Of a DNA stretch of 64,000 nt, positions 33,083-44,843 are shown piece by piece. The stretch covers positions 18,591,485 to 18,655,484 of the forward strand of contig NC_088296.1 in assembly GCF_032854445.1 (NCBI RefSeq), in the 5' to 3' direction. The position numbers were made by a program, and so were the translations under genes. Positions within the stretch are counted from its first letter, which is position 1, and each line of letters begins with the position of its first letter. The stretch comes from Liolophura sinensis (taxonomy: Eukaryota; Mollusca; Polyplacophora; Chitonida; Chitonidae). Under the pieces are notes generated by a model that searched no databases, was not told where the DNA came from, and saw nothing but the letters and a program-made list of their open reading frames with translations.

Positions 33083-35419
33083 TATGAAGCATATGGGCAC
33101 CCAACAAGCATGTTATTTATCTTAGAGCGTACATAACTTTGACATCAGTGTTTCCTTTTTATCAAGTTTTTGAATCCAGATTCTTTGTTTAGAATTTAAA
33201 CGAATCCAATATTATAAGAAATAAATCAACAGTTTAAACGTGTATATAGCACCGACCAGTAAGGTTGATGGTATTTGTTTTTATACGTGATCTTATTGTT
33301 ACATGAACTATTAAAATTTCTGCTGACCACACCTTAAATCCATATATGTGCCTAATGTATGTGCATTATTTTTGTTAGACTACGTATAAATACAATATAC
33401 ATGAACTTGTAGTCAGTAGTAAAAATGTCGCTTTGGGAAAATGCAGGTATATACAAACTGTAATTTATAGCAATTTACACTGGTGAGTGCTTCTCAGGCT
33501 AGCTTAGACTCTTCATTGTCGTATGACTGAAAAAGCATGTACCATATTAAAATTAAATTAAACCTTAGCTCATACATTCTACAGATCACGGATATAAATA
33601 TTGCTAAATAATACGGAGAGTTTTCAACTTTTATCCCGCAAACACAGACTCTCTACAATTGTTCATGTCTTTTGTAAAGAACGATTATCCTTTACATCCG
33701 TTTTTATCAAGTTAAGCCTTAAGCTACTTAAGTGTCAGATACGTACACTAGGATACTCTGTCATTTACGAGAAACTGGACTGATATCTGGGTCGAGATCC
33801 TCACTGAGAAGTACACCATGACAATGCCGCTTTGGAACTCAACAAAACTCGGCATACGATTTGTGAAAGAAAAAATATCAGTGTTTCCGGCTACTGGCTT
33901 TGTCGTTTCAGTCTTTGTAAGAAAAGTAAAGCGTACTTTCCTTTTTTTGTTTTTGCTTATTACTGATCCTAAGTTTTAACCTGAACAAAAAGTCGTGGTG
34001 ATTTTCAGTGTCCAGATTTTTCCGGCAGTCACTTGCAATTCAGCAAACTTCGTCTTCATTCCGAGGGTAGCTGACTTTCAAGATAAACTTATGTTTTGCA
34101 GTTGCCGCTCATCATCATTTAACTGAACGTCGCTGTATTTAAATGACAATATATTGTGCATCGCTAAGTTCAGAATTTAATAACGGAATAAAGAAATACA
34201 TTAGAAATCACATCAGCACTCACCAATCAAGACGAATCTGATACTATGTCAGACATGTTACATGTACATGGTTTCACTTTGAACTGTTTTAGACACAACA
34301 TTGTCTGGGTTTCGTGCACTAATCCTGCTTTATGTCCTATAGTTCAAACCAGTAACTATCAGCTGTTTTCATGAAAGCGTACGAAAATGGGCCAGCCTAC
34401 AGTATTTGTAACTTGAGGGGGTATAGGATGTATAGTGTAAAATGATCTGCGTCACTGCTGTCGGGCTACGACAGATGAAATGCTTTGCGCAACTCAGACA
34501 GTCTGTTTAAAAGCATGAGTACTCAACCCTGTCTGCATTTCGTGTGATTAAACAGGTCTACACATGACAGGTGAATAGTTATGACGATACGCACGGCAAC
34601 GAGATCTCGGTGTTGAAACCAGGCTTATGGAGTTCAACATTAAGAATTTCAAAAAGTATTATAACTGCATTTTCCTTGCAGTAAGATATACGCACATCAT
34701 ATCAATATGTAGAGCTTGTGTCGTTACGCGTCAGTACAGAAATGCAATTTTGGTAGCGAGTATGACAGAGTTTACACACAGCTGGATATAGGCGACTATA
34801 GAATATAGTACTACAGTGCTGGGCCACTTCTTGCGACACAAACAATGCGTCACTGCCAATCGACGAGTCTAGAAATTCCGTGATTTGGGGTTGGAGAATT
34901 ACCGCGTGCACTCTGATGGAGATTGAAACGCATATGGGTTAAGGACACACAGCAAATGACAAAACTGGTTTGCAAACTGGTAAACATCTTTTGTTAGACT
35001 CTGAAAGCACAGTCAAACAGGGAGATGTAAGCGATTGTTAAAAATCATCTGTCGGCGTTTATTTTGCATAGCTATGACGATACTATAGTGTACTAGAAGG
35101 TGTTTCCGTCCGTGTCCGTTTAGATTGTATAGTTTGTGTTATCGATACACCTCTACATCTGACTAATCATAGGCCTACTCCGAGCACACACTATTTTTAA
35201 GAGTAACAATTCAGTAGGGAAAATGATCAGCATGTACAGAATGCAAGTACAGCTGAAAAGCTCTGGGCTTTCACATTCAATAACTTTCCGTTCCCTAATT
35301 CTTCTATCTTCTGGGACACCTGGCCTGCTCTTTTTAGCCAATACATATGTACGTGTACAGGAATACTTAGTTTCCTTTTTATCACATGATTAGTCCATTT
35401 AATGAACGACATACTGTGA
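33083..35419. other. No gene seen
   Basis: About 2.3 kb of AT-rich sequence with only short frames and no recognisable similarity. A segment near 34,690-34,760 (ATCAATATGTAGAGCTTGTG) resembles 16,630-16,690 and may be another dispersed repeat. Confidence 0.35.
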
Positions 35420-35544
35420 TTTATTTATTTGATTGGTGTTTTATACCGTACTCAAGAACTTGAACTCACAACGACCGCATTGGTGAGAGACTCCTGGGTC
35501 ATTACGCTGCGCTAGCGCGCTAACCAAGTTAGCCACGGAGGCCC
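35420..35544 (-). mobile_element. SINE-A with internal deletion
   Basis: The tail and 3' block (to ACTCAAGAAC) join directly to the B-box and head part (TTGAACTCACAACGACCGCA ... GCCACGGAGGCCCC). The whole body, about 140 bp, is missing. Confidence 0.85.
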
Positions 35545-36207
35545 CTTAAGCGGTGATAGACACAGTTGTGAGGTGTGAGTGCCAGTAATTCTGGACGCTT
35601 TGTCCACATTTACTGACACGATAGTTATGTTCATTGCAGAACTTAAAGAACTTCGAAACCTACAGTTAAGGCATTTGATGGAATAACGTTGATACGCAAG
35701 TTTTGGCAATGATAACTTGTAACATTGATTGCAACCGTCACATAAAACACAGGATATAACAAATGCTACAACAATAGACATGTAGTCCGGTCCGTGTGTA
35801 GCTTTTGATTGGCTGATTTTTATGAATGAATTTCTGTGAGCCAATCAAGTACATAAAGCTCTGTCAACGAAAAGGATACGATATTTTCCCCATCCACTTT
35901 ATCTCATCCCCTGGGTCACATTTATGGGATAAGTTCAATTAAAATTAAGTAAATATTTTTCATAATTACGTCAGGTGCTGTACTCAATGCAATAAGGGAT
36001 ATTCATGTAGGCTAACTTTGTCCACGCAACTTTTGTCCTAATTTCCCTGTAATTTTCTGTGTTTCTTTCATATCGTCCAAACATCTGTATGGTTAATAAC
36101 CATAATAACAGTCTGATGAATATTTTTTATTTTTGGAAATGTTGGGCTGTGGAAGAGACCTTTTCCGGACTTTCATATTTTAGTTTTATTAACAAACACT
36201 CTTAATA
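35545..36207. other. No gene seen
   Basis: A 110-codon minus-strand frame at 35,512-35,844 overlaps the SINE head and is not supported as a gene. Confidence 0.35.
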
Positions 36208-36423
36208 TTCATTTATTTGATTGGTGTTTTACAGCGTACTCAAAACGGACAGAACCCGTGGGAAACCCACAACCATCTGCAGGTTTCTGGAAGACTTTCC
36301 CACGTATGACCCAAGAGGAAGTCAGCATGAGTTGGTCTTGAATTGTTAGTGACCGCAGTGGTGAGAGGTTTCTAAGTCAATGCGCCGCGCTGGAGTGCTA
36401 ACGACCCCGGTTAGGGAGGCCCG
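36208..36423 (-). mobile_element. SINE-A, nearly full length
   Basis: Tail TTCATTTATTTGATTGGTG, shortened 3' block, body, B box and worn head ending GGTTAGGGAGGCCCG. It lies about 320 bp upstream of the duplicated galaxin promoter block. Confidence 0.85.
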
Positions 36424-36744
36424 CATGTACAATATGTCAAATGTTTAGATTGTTCGCCAACACTACTGTTTGGATGTATGCAGTTTTCCCTGCTAAAAGA
36501 GTGGTTATGATTCTCGTAAACGCCTAAAAAAGGGGAAGGTTTGTTAGTGTCGAAACTGGTCGAACTGTACAACTTTGAAGAAAAAATTCTTGCCTGTTGA
36601 CACATACCCTTGTGTAATTTTTATTTTCGTTTTCATGTTTATTATATACGCTGACAAACCAGTTGAACGCTATCCGGGTGTGCCTGTTGTCTAGATGGTA
36701 ACAAAGAATGAAATAATAACATCCGCGCATGCTTGGTTTGGAGG

Positions 36745-36969
36745 CTAAACTTCTCATGTTTACTAAATTGTACTGTAAGTTGAACCTCTGAAGTAAACAG
36801 TACTTAAAGCGGCAGGTATTGTGCAATATCCAGAAAAAGTTGTGTCCGTTTTCTGATCGTGACAGACCAGGATCTATCACAGACTTCTTAGCGCTCGCCA
36901 TAAGGTCTCTCACATTTGCCGCAAATTTCTCAGCGTACACACATCGTTTTCTTGCATCAGTTCACCACC
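36745..36969 (+). promoter_or_regulatory. 5' flank of galaxin-like gene 1 (duplicated block)
   Basis: TTTACTAAATTGTACTGTAA, then AGTACTTAAAGCGGC (possible TATA-like element at 36,800), and CTCTCACATTTGCCGCAAAT, TTCTCAGC before the ATG. The same order occurs before paralogue 2 (49,005-49,248) and in partial form at 44,190-44,300 and 51,640-51,790. Promoter function is inferred from position and conservation only. Confidence 0.4.
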
Positions 36970-38292
36970 ATGGTCAGTCTTAAACATCTTGGGGTCTCCC
37001 TGGTATTACTCGCCCTGAGTTTATCCAGTCTGGATGCAGGTAGGCCGATTGTTCTTGCTCTTAGTTTCGTCGTTTAGATTACTATATTGGTAAGACTGTT
37101 TGACTATAATCTGAGCATTTCTAAACCAGTGACGTCTAATAAATGGCAGTTAAAATCACTGTATCTGTTTATCTAATTCTGCTCAAGCCATGGTGCTAGC
37201 AGACATGTAGTTTGACACTGTCTAATAAATAAAACGAACTGTCAGAATAGAAACCTAACTGGAGTAAACTGACACCGGTTGTTACTATTTCCTGAAATGA
37301 CAATGTTGTTGTAGCTCTTGTCTTAAACTCTGTCTTCTGTGCGGCTTTAGCTATACCTTTGTCTTTACTCAGGTACACGTGTATACAAATCAATTTAAAA
37401 ATGATTTTTCAGTGGACAAAAAGGAATAATAGACCCTATATAAAGAACTACTACATACAGAGTGAATTCAGAGCAGCAATGACAGGGTGATAGTTCGCTA
37501 GGGATCAGGCGTAATCTGTAAAATTAGTCCATTTTTTCGTTCATCTCAGTCACGGCTTTACATGGACATTTACTCTGGCGTACAACATGCGCCAATGTAA
37601 ACACTGCACTAGCGATTTGGCTCAGCGTCGATTATGTGGGAAAACATGGGCAAAGAACTCGTCGGTGAAGAGAGAGACGCAGACAGGCCGAACTACAGAC
37701 AGACGTTAGGACGGACGTAAATGTTGAGACAAGTTATGGTACTGAGGGAGCGAGGAACAGACTGAGGGACGTACAGGCGGACTAGCGCACAAACAAACTA
37801 TATATCGTGCCTGTTTAAAAAAATATAACATTTTACTGAACTGACAAAGCCTCGTTTTTAAGGAAATATCAGACAAATTGTAGAGAGAACACGTCATTTG
37901 TACTCTCTGTGGTGTTCACACATGTAGCATTGACAAAAAATTTATGTTGTTTTCTTTCCTTTTTTTCCACAGCTCGGTGTGGATCATCCCAGTACAACCC
38001 ATGGTTTCATATCTGCTGCAATGGTGTTCGTCACTTGAAGGGTCTAAGCTCCGCCTGCTGTGGTACAACTGAGTACAACACAAGCCTCAAAATTTGCTGC
38101 AATGGTGTCCTTCGGCTGAGGGGTCTAAGCTCGGCCTGCTGTGGTACAACTGAGTACAACACAAGCCTCAAAATTTGCTGCAAAGGCGTTCTTCACCTGA
38201 GGGGTCTAAACTCGGCTTGCTGTGGCACGTCCGAGTATAACCCCTTTTTTTACAAATGTTGCAATGGCGTTCTTCGTTTCGGGAGATGTTAG
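36970..38292 (+). CDS. Galaxin-like secreted cysteine-repeat protein (2 exons)
   Basis: Exon 1 is 36,970-37,039 (donor GCAG|GTAGGC, phase 1); exon 2 is 37,973-38,292 (acceptor TTTTTCCACAG, stop TAG). The product is 129 residues. Residues 1-23 are a signal peptide (MVSLKHLGVSLVLLALSLSS, then LDA). The rest is four repeats of about 27 residues, each built on CCG-x-x-x-YN-x(5)-CC-x-GV-x(6)-L-x-SA. The first starts with a single Cys and the last ends with a single Cys, giving 16 Cys in all. Di-cysteine repeats with a Tyr-Asn motif are the signature of galaxins, secreted proteins first known from coral skeletons and also present in molluscs. A role in secreted organic matrix or extracellular packing is therefore an inference. 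The repeats are 81 bp each in DNA and very similar, so they expanded recently. An AATAAA signal lies at 38,507. Confidence 0.75.
37450..37575 (-). repeat. Dispersed repeat family C, fragment
   Basis: Reverse-oriented family C pieces (AGAGCAGCAATGACAGGGTG, ATAGTTCGCTAG) inside intron 1 of galaxin-like gene 1. A plus-orientation GACCAGTGACGTCTAATAA piece lies at about 37,116-37,142. Confidence 0.4.
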
Positions 38293-38489
38293 GCTTCAAA
38301 CACCTGGAAATCTGAACAACGATTACGTCATTCCGAACTTTTCTCCGAATAAGAAACAGTTCACGACTACTGTGCTCCTGACTGTACACCTTGATAAATG
38401 TTAAGCCAAATACACTTAAATATATAACTGATACAGGAATGTGACGTAGGAAGAGAAAACTTGCCTCTAATGATATTTTACATAATTTC

Positions 38490-38562
38490 TTTAAGTTTTT
38501 TCTTCCAATAAACGTTCCCCTGCAGTAATTTTGTCTTTCAGGATTGTTTCTTCTCCATATTT
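38490..38562 (+). terminator. Polyadenylation region of galaxin-like gene 1
   Basis: AATAAA at 38,507-38,512 followed by CCCTGCAGTAATTTTGTCTT and a T-rich stretch. The block recurs at 42,420-42,545 (AATAAA kept) and 53,090-53,215 (AATAGA), marking the 3' ends of duplicated units. Confidence 0.5.
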
Positions 38563-38566
38563 ATTA

Positions 38567-38670
38567 CATTTATTTATATGATTGGTGTTTTACGCCGTGC
38601 TTACGAATTTTTCACGTATAAGATAACGGCCAGCATTGGTTGGGGGGAGACAGGCAGAGCCCAGCGGAAA
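38567..38670 (-). mobile_element. SINE-A 3' fragment
   Basis: TTTATTTATATGATTGGTGT, TTTACGCCGTGCTTACGAAT and part of the body (CAGGCAGAGCCCAGCGG). Confidence 0.75.
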
Positions 38671-38749
38671 TTAAGTAAGTCAATCACCTGGTCACTGTGT
38701 GGGATAATACCTCCCGCTGTGCAGAACAGTGCAAAGGTCGTACTCAACA

Positions 38750-39030
38750 ATTTTCCAGTCATACAACGACGAAGAAATCCTTAGGATGTATATAATGTGC
38801 CTTTTTGATGTAGGACGGATTTCCACCGCTCTTTTATCTAGTGCTGCTTGACTGATACGGTTTACCGAATGCAAGTAGGCCTAATCCGCCCCGCCTGAAC
38901 CGCTATCCTGATACGGGTCAACAAGTCGTAGCACTATCCCCTTCATCCTGAACGCCAAGCGAGCAAGTTACAAACTCCCTCTTTTAAAGTCTTAGGTGTG
39001 ACTCGACCCAGGTCTGCAGTTAAGGACGAA
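38750..39030 (+). repeat. Dispersed repeat family B, copy 3 (internally diverged)
   Basis: TTTTCCAGTCATACAACGAC, GAAATCCTTAGGATGTATAT at the start and AACGCCAAGCGAGCAA ... GTCTTAGGTGTGACTCGACC at the end match family B; the middle is poorly conserved. Confidence 0.5.
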
Positions 39031-39059
39031 ACAGACTGGTATTAAGGACGATAATTGCC

Positions 39060-39195
39060 TACTGTTTAGGGTGATAATCGTCAGTTGTTTATGTCGGTAT
39101 CTGTCAGTTCGTCTAGGGATAATCTTTAGCTGTTCAGGGCGATACTCGTCAGTTGTTCAGGGCGATACTCGTCAGTTGTTCAGGGCGATACGTTT
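39060..39195. repeat. 22-23-bp GTTCAGGGCGATAC minisatellite, block 1
   Basis: Three close copies of GTTCAGGGCGATACTCGTCA plus GTT, preceded by diverged ones. The same core recurs as larger blocks at 42,560-43,365 and 53,283-54,400, each downstream of a galaxin 3' flank. Confidence 0.75.
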
Positions 39196-40109
39196 CGGCT
39201 AACGTCATACCTTTTTTTTCATCAAAAACAAAAGGCTCGCTGTAAAGTGAGTGGAGAGAGTGATCCTGTTTGAAGACGTCAGTATCCCATGTAGTGAGAA
39301 CAAGTACCAAGCTGTATAAACAAAACTATAAAGCACAAACTAATGATGCTGGCCTCGTTTGCACAAGATAAATGTTAATTTAGGCGTAAAAACACCAATA
39401 AAATAATACACACAGATTGTCATAACATTGCGTGATCCGCGATGGGTTGTCTGAGGTCGGGCTGACATCTCAGCCTAGCCCGAGGGGAGATTGTTTTTGT
39501 ATAGATGTTGAAATCATTGTGACTTCTAAACTAGCTTAACAGATCCGTGTGACGGGGTGTCGTGAGTGGAGTGTAACATGAACGGTTAACCACACTGCGC
39601 ATGGCTGCTATCGACCTATCGTTCGCCTAGAATCGCCTAGAATTGCATTTAAAAATCAGTAAGTTTACGAGGGGCCAAGGCAGGTCTTATGTTTGTCGGC
39701 TGTCTTTCTCAGAACACGGTGTTCATGTTACTTAAAGTATTTTTACAGCATGGAGTAACTGTTGCTCTCGTACAATTACATTCAAAGGTATCCATTAATG
39801 TAATATTACTTAAAATGATAAATGTTAAGTGTAAATGATACTTAAAATAATAATGCGTTATGTCCTGCACTGCATTTTTCAAAAGTTGCTTGAAAAGTTT
39901 TTCTTTTTTGCTTCTAAGTTGATTGAACTGTGTTTGAACGTATGTTTTTGTCAACAAAAAATTACTATAGCATTTATGTTGTTATTATCTTGGAAGTTTT
40001 AACTCATTTTACTGGTGCGTATATGACATAATATGAGGAGACATTTGAACAACAACCAACATAAGGTTTGTTGGTTGTTTTTGTTATTTAGATAAATCAC
40101 TTTGTAAGA

Positions 40110-40208
40110 TTTATTTTTTTTATATATTTTGACTGGTGTTTAAGCCGTACTCAAGAATATTTCACTATTACGACGGCAGCCTTATGTTGGGAAGAAACCG
40201 CGCAATGC
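40110..40208 (-). mobile_element. SINE-A 3' fragment
   Basis: T-rich tail, TTTTGACTGGTGTTTAAGCC, GTACTCAAGAATATTTCACT and GAAGAAACCGCGCAATGCC. Confidence 0.7.
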
Positions 40209-40319
40209 CGACTATATCATCTCATTGTATACACACCAACATAAAACCATTTACCAGCGCAAAAAAGCAATACAAGGTCAAGGGAAAACCCCATAATAAT
40301 ATTATATTGTTCGAAAGGT

Positions 40320-42015
40320 ACTAGATGACCTTTAGAGAAAAAAAGGTTATGATTCCTGTGGACAAAGTTCCTAATAATATTATACTGTCTGCGAGAATTA
40401 TTACTATTAGGTTGTTGAGGAGCTTAATATCATATCGTCAACTACCACAATATCAACGTATTTCATAAAGACCTTTACCCTGGAAGAACTATTTAAAATT
40501 TTAATTAGTTCGTTCTCAAACAGCGTACTGTTATCCGTACCTTCCCGTCACACCGATATACCACAAATTTACTGGTTTTCAAAAAACACATAAATCCATG
40601 TACGAAGCTCGCTTTATCGTGGGGTCAAAAGGTGAGCCACAATAGGAATGGGCCACAAGAAGCACAATTATTTTGGAATAAGTACTGTTGTGCAATTGCA
40701 AAAAAATTCAACTGAATGAGGATGCTTGAAAAATATACGTACGTTATAAGGACGTATCTACTTCGGATTTCTCCCGTCTCTGTACTACTCTTCCTAATAC
40801 AGATTTAATCGACAGAATTCCATCACTTATTTTTCGGTGTTTAATAAAACTGGCCACCTCTATGTTAACACCAAAGGCAATAAAGCCTTCTTCAGTTCCA
40901 CTACATACGAGGGTTACCATTCATGGGATGTTTCCATAATTTGAATAAGTAGCTTGAATTTCTAATTACAGTGGACTCTGTCAACACCGACACCTTAATA
41001 AACCGACATCTTGTCAAAACCGACAACATTTCGTGGTCCGTTTTCTGCTCCATTTGACAATAATGTTAATTGTCTTCGAAAAACCGAATCTTTTCTATTT
41101 TGAACACTGGCAGTGGTTTGTAGTACAAACATTTCGAGTGAATGTGACTGTGTCTTGTCTAATCCGACGCAGCGTCATGCGATAGATTTCGAGTTGAATT
41201 GGCTTCATCCTGCCTGCTTGCCAGATGACTGAAGATCAGTGGGAAGGGAGATAATCTGCTTATGTGAACTCTGCCTGCTTCAGCAGGTGGTGATCTCCTG
41301 TCTTGATACTGTACCATAGGCTACCTCTTGCGGAGATCAGAGTTTAGTCAGTGTGTGAGTGAAAGATGAGTTTGACATTGAGTAGCTCAGTGACTGAATA
41401 AAAATGCCTCAAGCAACAATTCTCTCGTTGATATACGTTGATATTGTGGTAGTTGACGTCACAATTTCCGCTGCTATTTCCCTGACAACATCTGATCATG
41501 GCCTGTAGACCAGCGATGCGTCGCCGTGTGGAAATGAACTTGAGTGATAAAGATCAACCTATCCAAGTTGACGAAACGTTCAAACGTAAATTTACGAATG
41601 CTGGAGAATTATTCTGGAGAAAAGACCACCGATAGTTGAATCACATTCAAATTATTGGCTCCATCAAGAGATGATAGTCCGTCAGCGGATGAAGAAACAA
41701 CAGTCTATACATATGTACTAAAGTAATGTGCAGATCAGCTTCTGTCCATAGTTTCTTGCTGTGCAGCACTGTGTTCTTTAACAAGTTTAATTAAACGTAT
41801 ACGTAGACAACAATACTCATATTGTTGTTGTTGTTGTATGCTACTTGCCTCATGTTTAATATCCCCGACATCTTGTCTAAACCGACATTTTTGTTCGGTC
41901 GGTTTACAGAGAGCCTACTGTAATAGCATCTATGTGAAAATCATTTATCAGGTGTATAGGTATGTATACTTATCAGGTGAAAATGTGTAGTTATTCCGAT
42001 GGGTAAAAATCTCTT
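40320..42015 (+). mobile_element. Penelope-like RT fragment A, split by a Tigger element
   Basis: The three frames give conserved pieces: KVMIPVDKVPNNIIL (about 40,345), YHKFTGFQKTHKSMYEARFI (about 40,560), KDVSTSDFSRLCTTLPNTDL (about 40,750) and IYVKIIY after the insertion at 41,921. These match the N-terminal and finger/palm regions of a metazoan reverse transcriptase lineage that I assign, with caution, to Penelope-like elements. Heavily broken. Confidence 0.6.
40969..41920. mobile_element. Tigger/pogo-type short DNA transposon with TA duplication
   Basis: A 952-bp element inside RT fragment A. The left end is CAGTGGACTCTGTCAACACC; the right end, reverse-complemented, is CAGTAGGCTCTCTGTAAACC. 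It is flanked by TA on both sides (40,967-40,968 and 41,921-41,922). Subterminal CCGACATCTTGTC is repeated near both ends. A short internal frame from about 41,499 (MACRPAMRRRVEMNLSDKDQ) is too small to be a transposase, so the element is probably non-autonomous. Confidence 0.8.
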
Positions 42016-42419
42016 GCACTCTGCTTCATGATTGTGTCTAATTCCCCTTAACCCGAGGTTAGGGCCTGTATATTCATCGTATTGAAATAGATCCCCACGT
42101 TGGATATATGTTCAGTTGCAATCAAAGCGCGAGTGAGATACATATTTTGTTATCGACATCTTATATTCTAACATGAAGAACAATTTGAATCCTGATTTCA
42201 CTCAGTCTCTTAGAATATACCTTGCGTCTTTTCCAACATCAAAATTGATGACTGCTTCTCTTTACATGATTCCGTCATATTTTTGCATTCTAATTACTTT
42301 TTTATTATTTCTTTAGTGGTTTGTGTTATACGTCGTTTTGGGAACCGGCTCTGCGATTATTGACGCGGAAGTCCTTATTAATTCACTGCTGGTGTACGTA
42401 TGTCTGTTTTGGCGCAATG

Positions 42420-42545
42420 ATTAAATAAACCGTTCATTAGCCCGCAGTAATGTTATCTTTCAGATATGTTTCTTTTCGACACTTAATGTTTATTAAGAAC
42501 TACATCGAAAATTCGGTGTGACATAATGTTAGATATGTGCCGTCT
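42420..42545 (+). repeat. Orphan galaxin 3'-flank block
   Basis: AAATAAACCGTTCATTAGCC, CGCAGTAATGTTATCTTTCA and TTCGGTGTGACATAATGTTA match 38,490-38,562 and 53,090-53,215. No galaxin coding repeat precedes it within 4 kb, so it marks a duplicate that lost its exons. Confidence 0.65.
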
Positions 42546-42559
42546 GATCAGGTTTGAAG

Positions 42560-43365
42560 GACAGCACACGTCAGTTGCTCAGGACAATACTGCCTGTTGT
42601 CTAGGACAATACCCTGAGGTGTTCCCATCAACTGCGATATCCGCCAGTTATTTACTGATTCAAGCTAGCTGTTTTTTTTCTCTTTTTTTTCCACCAGCTA
42701 GCTGTCCAGGGCGCTACCTGACAGTTGTTCTGGACAATGCCCGCCAGTTTCGGGTGATACCCTCTAACATTCCAAGGCCATAAATGCTAGCTGTTCAGGG
42801 TGTTACACACTCCATGGCGATACCAGCAAGCTGTTCAGCAAAATAAGTTTACAGTCTGAAGTTCAGGGTAATACTCGCTAACACCTCAGGGCCATACCCG
42901 ACAACTGTTCAGGACTATACAGCGTAATGTTCAGCGCAAAACCCGCTAGCTGCTCACGGCAAAACCGGCCAACTGTTCATGGCGATACCCACTAGATGCT
43001 CAGGACAACTTGATGTTCTGCCCAATACCCTTTAGCTGTCCAGTGGGATACCTGCCATCTGTTCAAGGCAATATCCCACAGTTGTCATACCCATCAGTTG
43101 TTTGTGCCGATACTAGTAATGTTCTTTATGGCCATATCTCTCAGTTGCTAGGGGCGATATACCCTTTAGTTTTTCACCATCTGTTTAGGGCAATAAACTC
43201 TCGCTGTTCGCGGCAATATCTGCCAACTGTTTATAGCGATACCCATCAGTTGTTTATGGCGATATACGCGTCAGCTGTTCATGGCGATACCTGCCATCTG
43301 TGTAGGGCAATAAACGTGTACTGTTCAGTGCAATATTCATCAGTTTATCATGGTGTGAACCTGTT
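42560..43365. repeat. Diverged GTTCAGGGCRATACC minisatellite, block 2
   Basis: About 800 bp of units of roughly 21-23 bp such as CTGTTCAGGGTGTTAC, TGTTCATGGCGATACC and TGTTTATGGCGATA, highly diverged, interrupted by a T-rich stretch at 42,670-42,690. Open frames within it are repeat artefacts. Confidence 0.75.
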
Positions 43366-43707
43366 AGTGACGATACTTTTTTCTAATTCATAATGTTAAA
43401 CTCTTCCTTTTCTCGGGTCAAGCGAGTGACGTGATAATTATTCAAAAACAAGTGGTAAGCTGTCCAACCACCATTCGTAAATCACCTACCTTAATTTGCT
43501 TAGATTCCGCACGAGCCTTTTCACGTGCGCCGTACAGATATGTACGCCCCACTGATAAAACGTCATTAACATAAAATTTCTGTAGTATTATAAGACTACT
43601 AAAGGCCTTACAAAACCTAAATCTCAGAAATCTACAAATTCATACCAGGATTGGACCTATACGTTGTGTGCATGGTGGTCCAACGTATAACATATCAATC
43701 CTTCGCC

Positions 43708-43905
43708 TTTCATTTATTTAATTATTTACTTATTTGTTTCATTGGTGTTTTATGCCGGACTCAACATTTCACTTATGTAACCGAGGCCAGAATTATTGTG
43801 GTAAAAACCGGGGAGAGACGTAAAGAATCATACAAACATCAGCAGGTTGCTGGAAAATCATTGCAAGTGCAGCCTCTATTACGATAAATAACCCCCTCCA
43901 GCTCT
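43708..43905 (-). mobile_element. SINE-A, decayed
   Basis: TTATTTGTTTCATTGGTGTT, TTATGCCGGACTCAAC, GGCCAGAATTATTGTGGTAA and CAGCAGGTTGCTGG in order; head lost. Confidence 0.65.
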
Positions 43906-44189
43906 TGTACGGATGGATGTCGTAAAAAGCAGGTCACCGGGATTAAACTTAGCGCTCTAATTACCTCATAACAGGTTTCAGGATAAACAACAGTTTCTCT
44001 CACTTTTGTGAACATGTAGGGCGCGATCAGAACATCTTTCGAGTCGTTTGTCTTCTGGGTAACTAAGATGTTTTACCTCACTGTTTTGAAACTCATAGTT
44101 TTATGATAAAGAAGGGTATTGAAGTAGAGTGTAGAGTAGATTATGCAGTCTGAGAAGTCAAATGAATCACATGTTAATGCTAAAGTAGC

Positions 44190-44600
44190 ATGAACAACGT
44201 CGCAAATGAGTGCCTATGGTTCTTAATTATATGTGTTTTGTAAACTGTAAAATTAAGCTGGGCGTGACAAGACAGAAACAATTTAAGTGTTTTCCAGTCT
44301 GGAAGCTGGTAAGTAAACACAACGTTTGCTATATGTTTTCCTTGTTTAGATTATTATCTCTGTGAGGCTGTCGGGACAAACTCTCCAGGTGGTTTATCGT
44401 GATGTCAAACGTTTATGTGTACAAAGATCAAAACGATTTCCTGTCTCGAAAACTTTACAAGAGGGATAATTGTACTTTGGGCATCACAATTTATTGCTGC
44501 TATAAGTCTCGCTTAATCCCGGGGGCTTTGTACCCTCTTGAATCAGGCACTCTCATAAAGTTAAAGTGTTACCTCCAACAATGTAAAGATCATGAAGAGT
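44190..44600 (+). repeat. Orphan galaxin 5'-flank block plus RT fragment B
   Basis: 44,190-44,300 (ACGTCGCAAATGAGTGCCTA, TGTAAACTGTAAAATTAAGC) matches 48,975-49,050. It is followed at 44,399-44,600 by a frame with VYVYKDQNDFLSRKLYKRDN, resembling the post-palm region of the RT seen in fragment C (YTCTKSK...). No galaxin exon is present. Confidence 0.5.
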
Positions 44601-44717
44601 GACTGTACTGACGTGAATGTTATCAGTTTTTATGAAGTGCTAATGTATTCCACACTCTGCAAAGGTATCCATATTCCATTAAAAGTGTGAATTTTTTAGT
44701 CTGTTTCAATAGTTGGT

Positions 44718-44843
44718 TTATGCGGATGGGCGTGGGTTTCCCCCGGGCTCTGCCGGGTTTCTTCCCTCAAAACTGCTGGCGGCCGTCGTATAAGTGAAAT
44801 ATTCTTGAGTATGGCGTAAAGCACCAGTCAAATAAATAAATCG
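44718..44843 (+). mobile_element. SINE-A, 5'-truncated
   Basis: GCGGATGGGCGTGGGTTTCC, GCCGTCGTATAAGTGAAATA and GTATGGCGTAAAGCACCAGT with an AAATAAAT tail. Confidence 0.8.

Noticed and set aside
35512-35844. 110-codon minus-strand frame as a gene
   Set aside because: Its end overlaps the tRNA-like head of a SINE and the rest has no recognisable motif.
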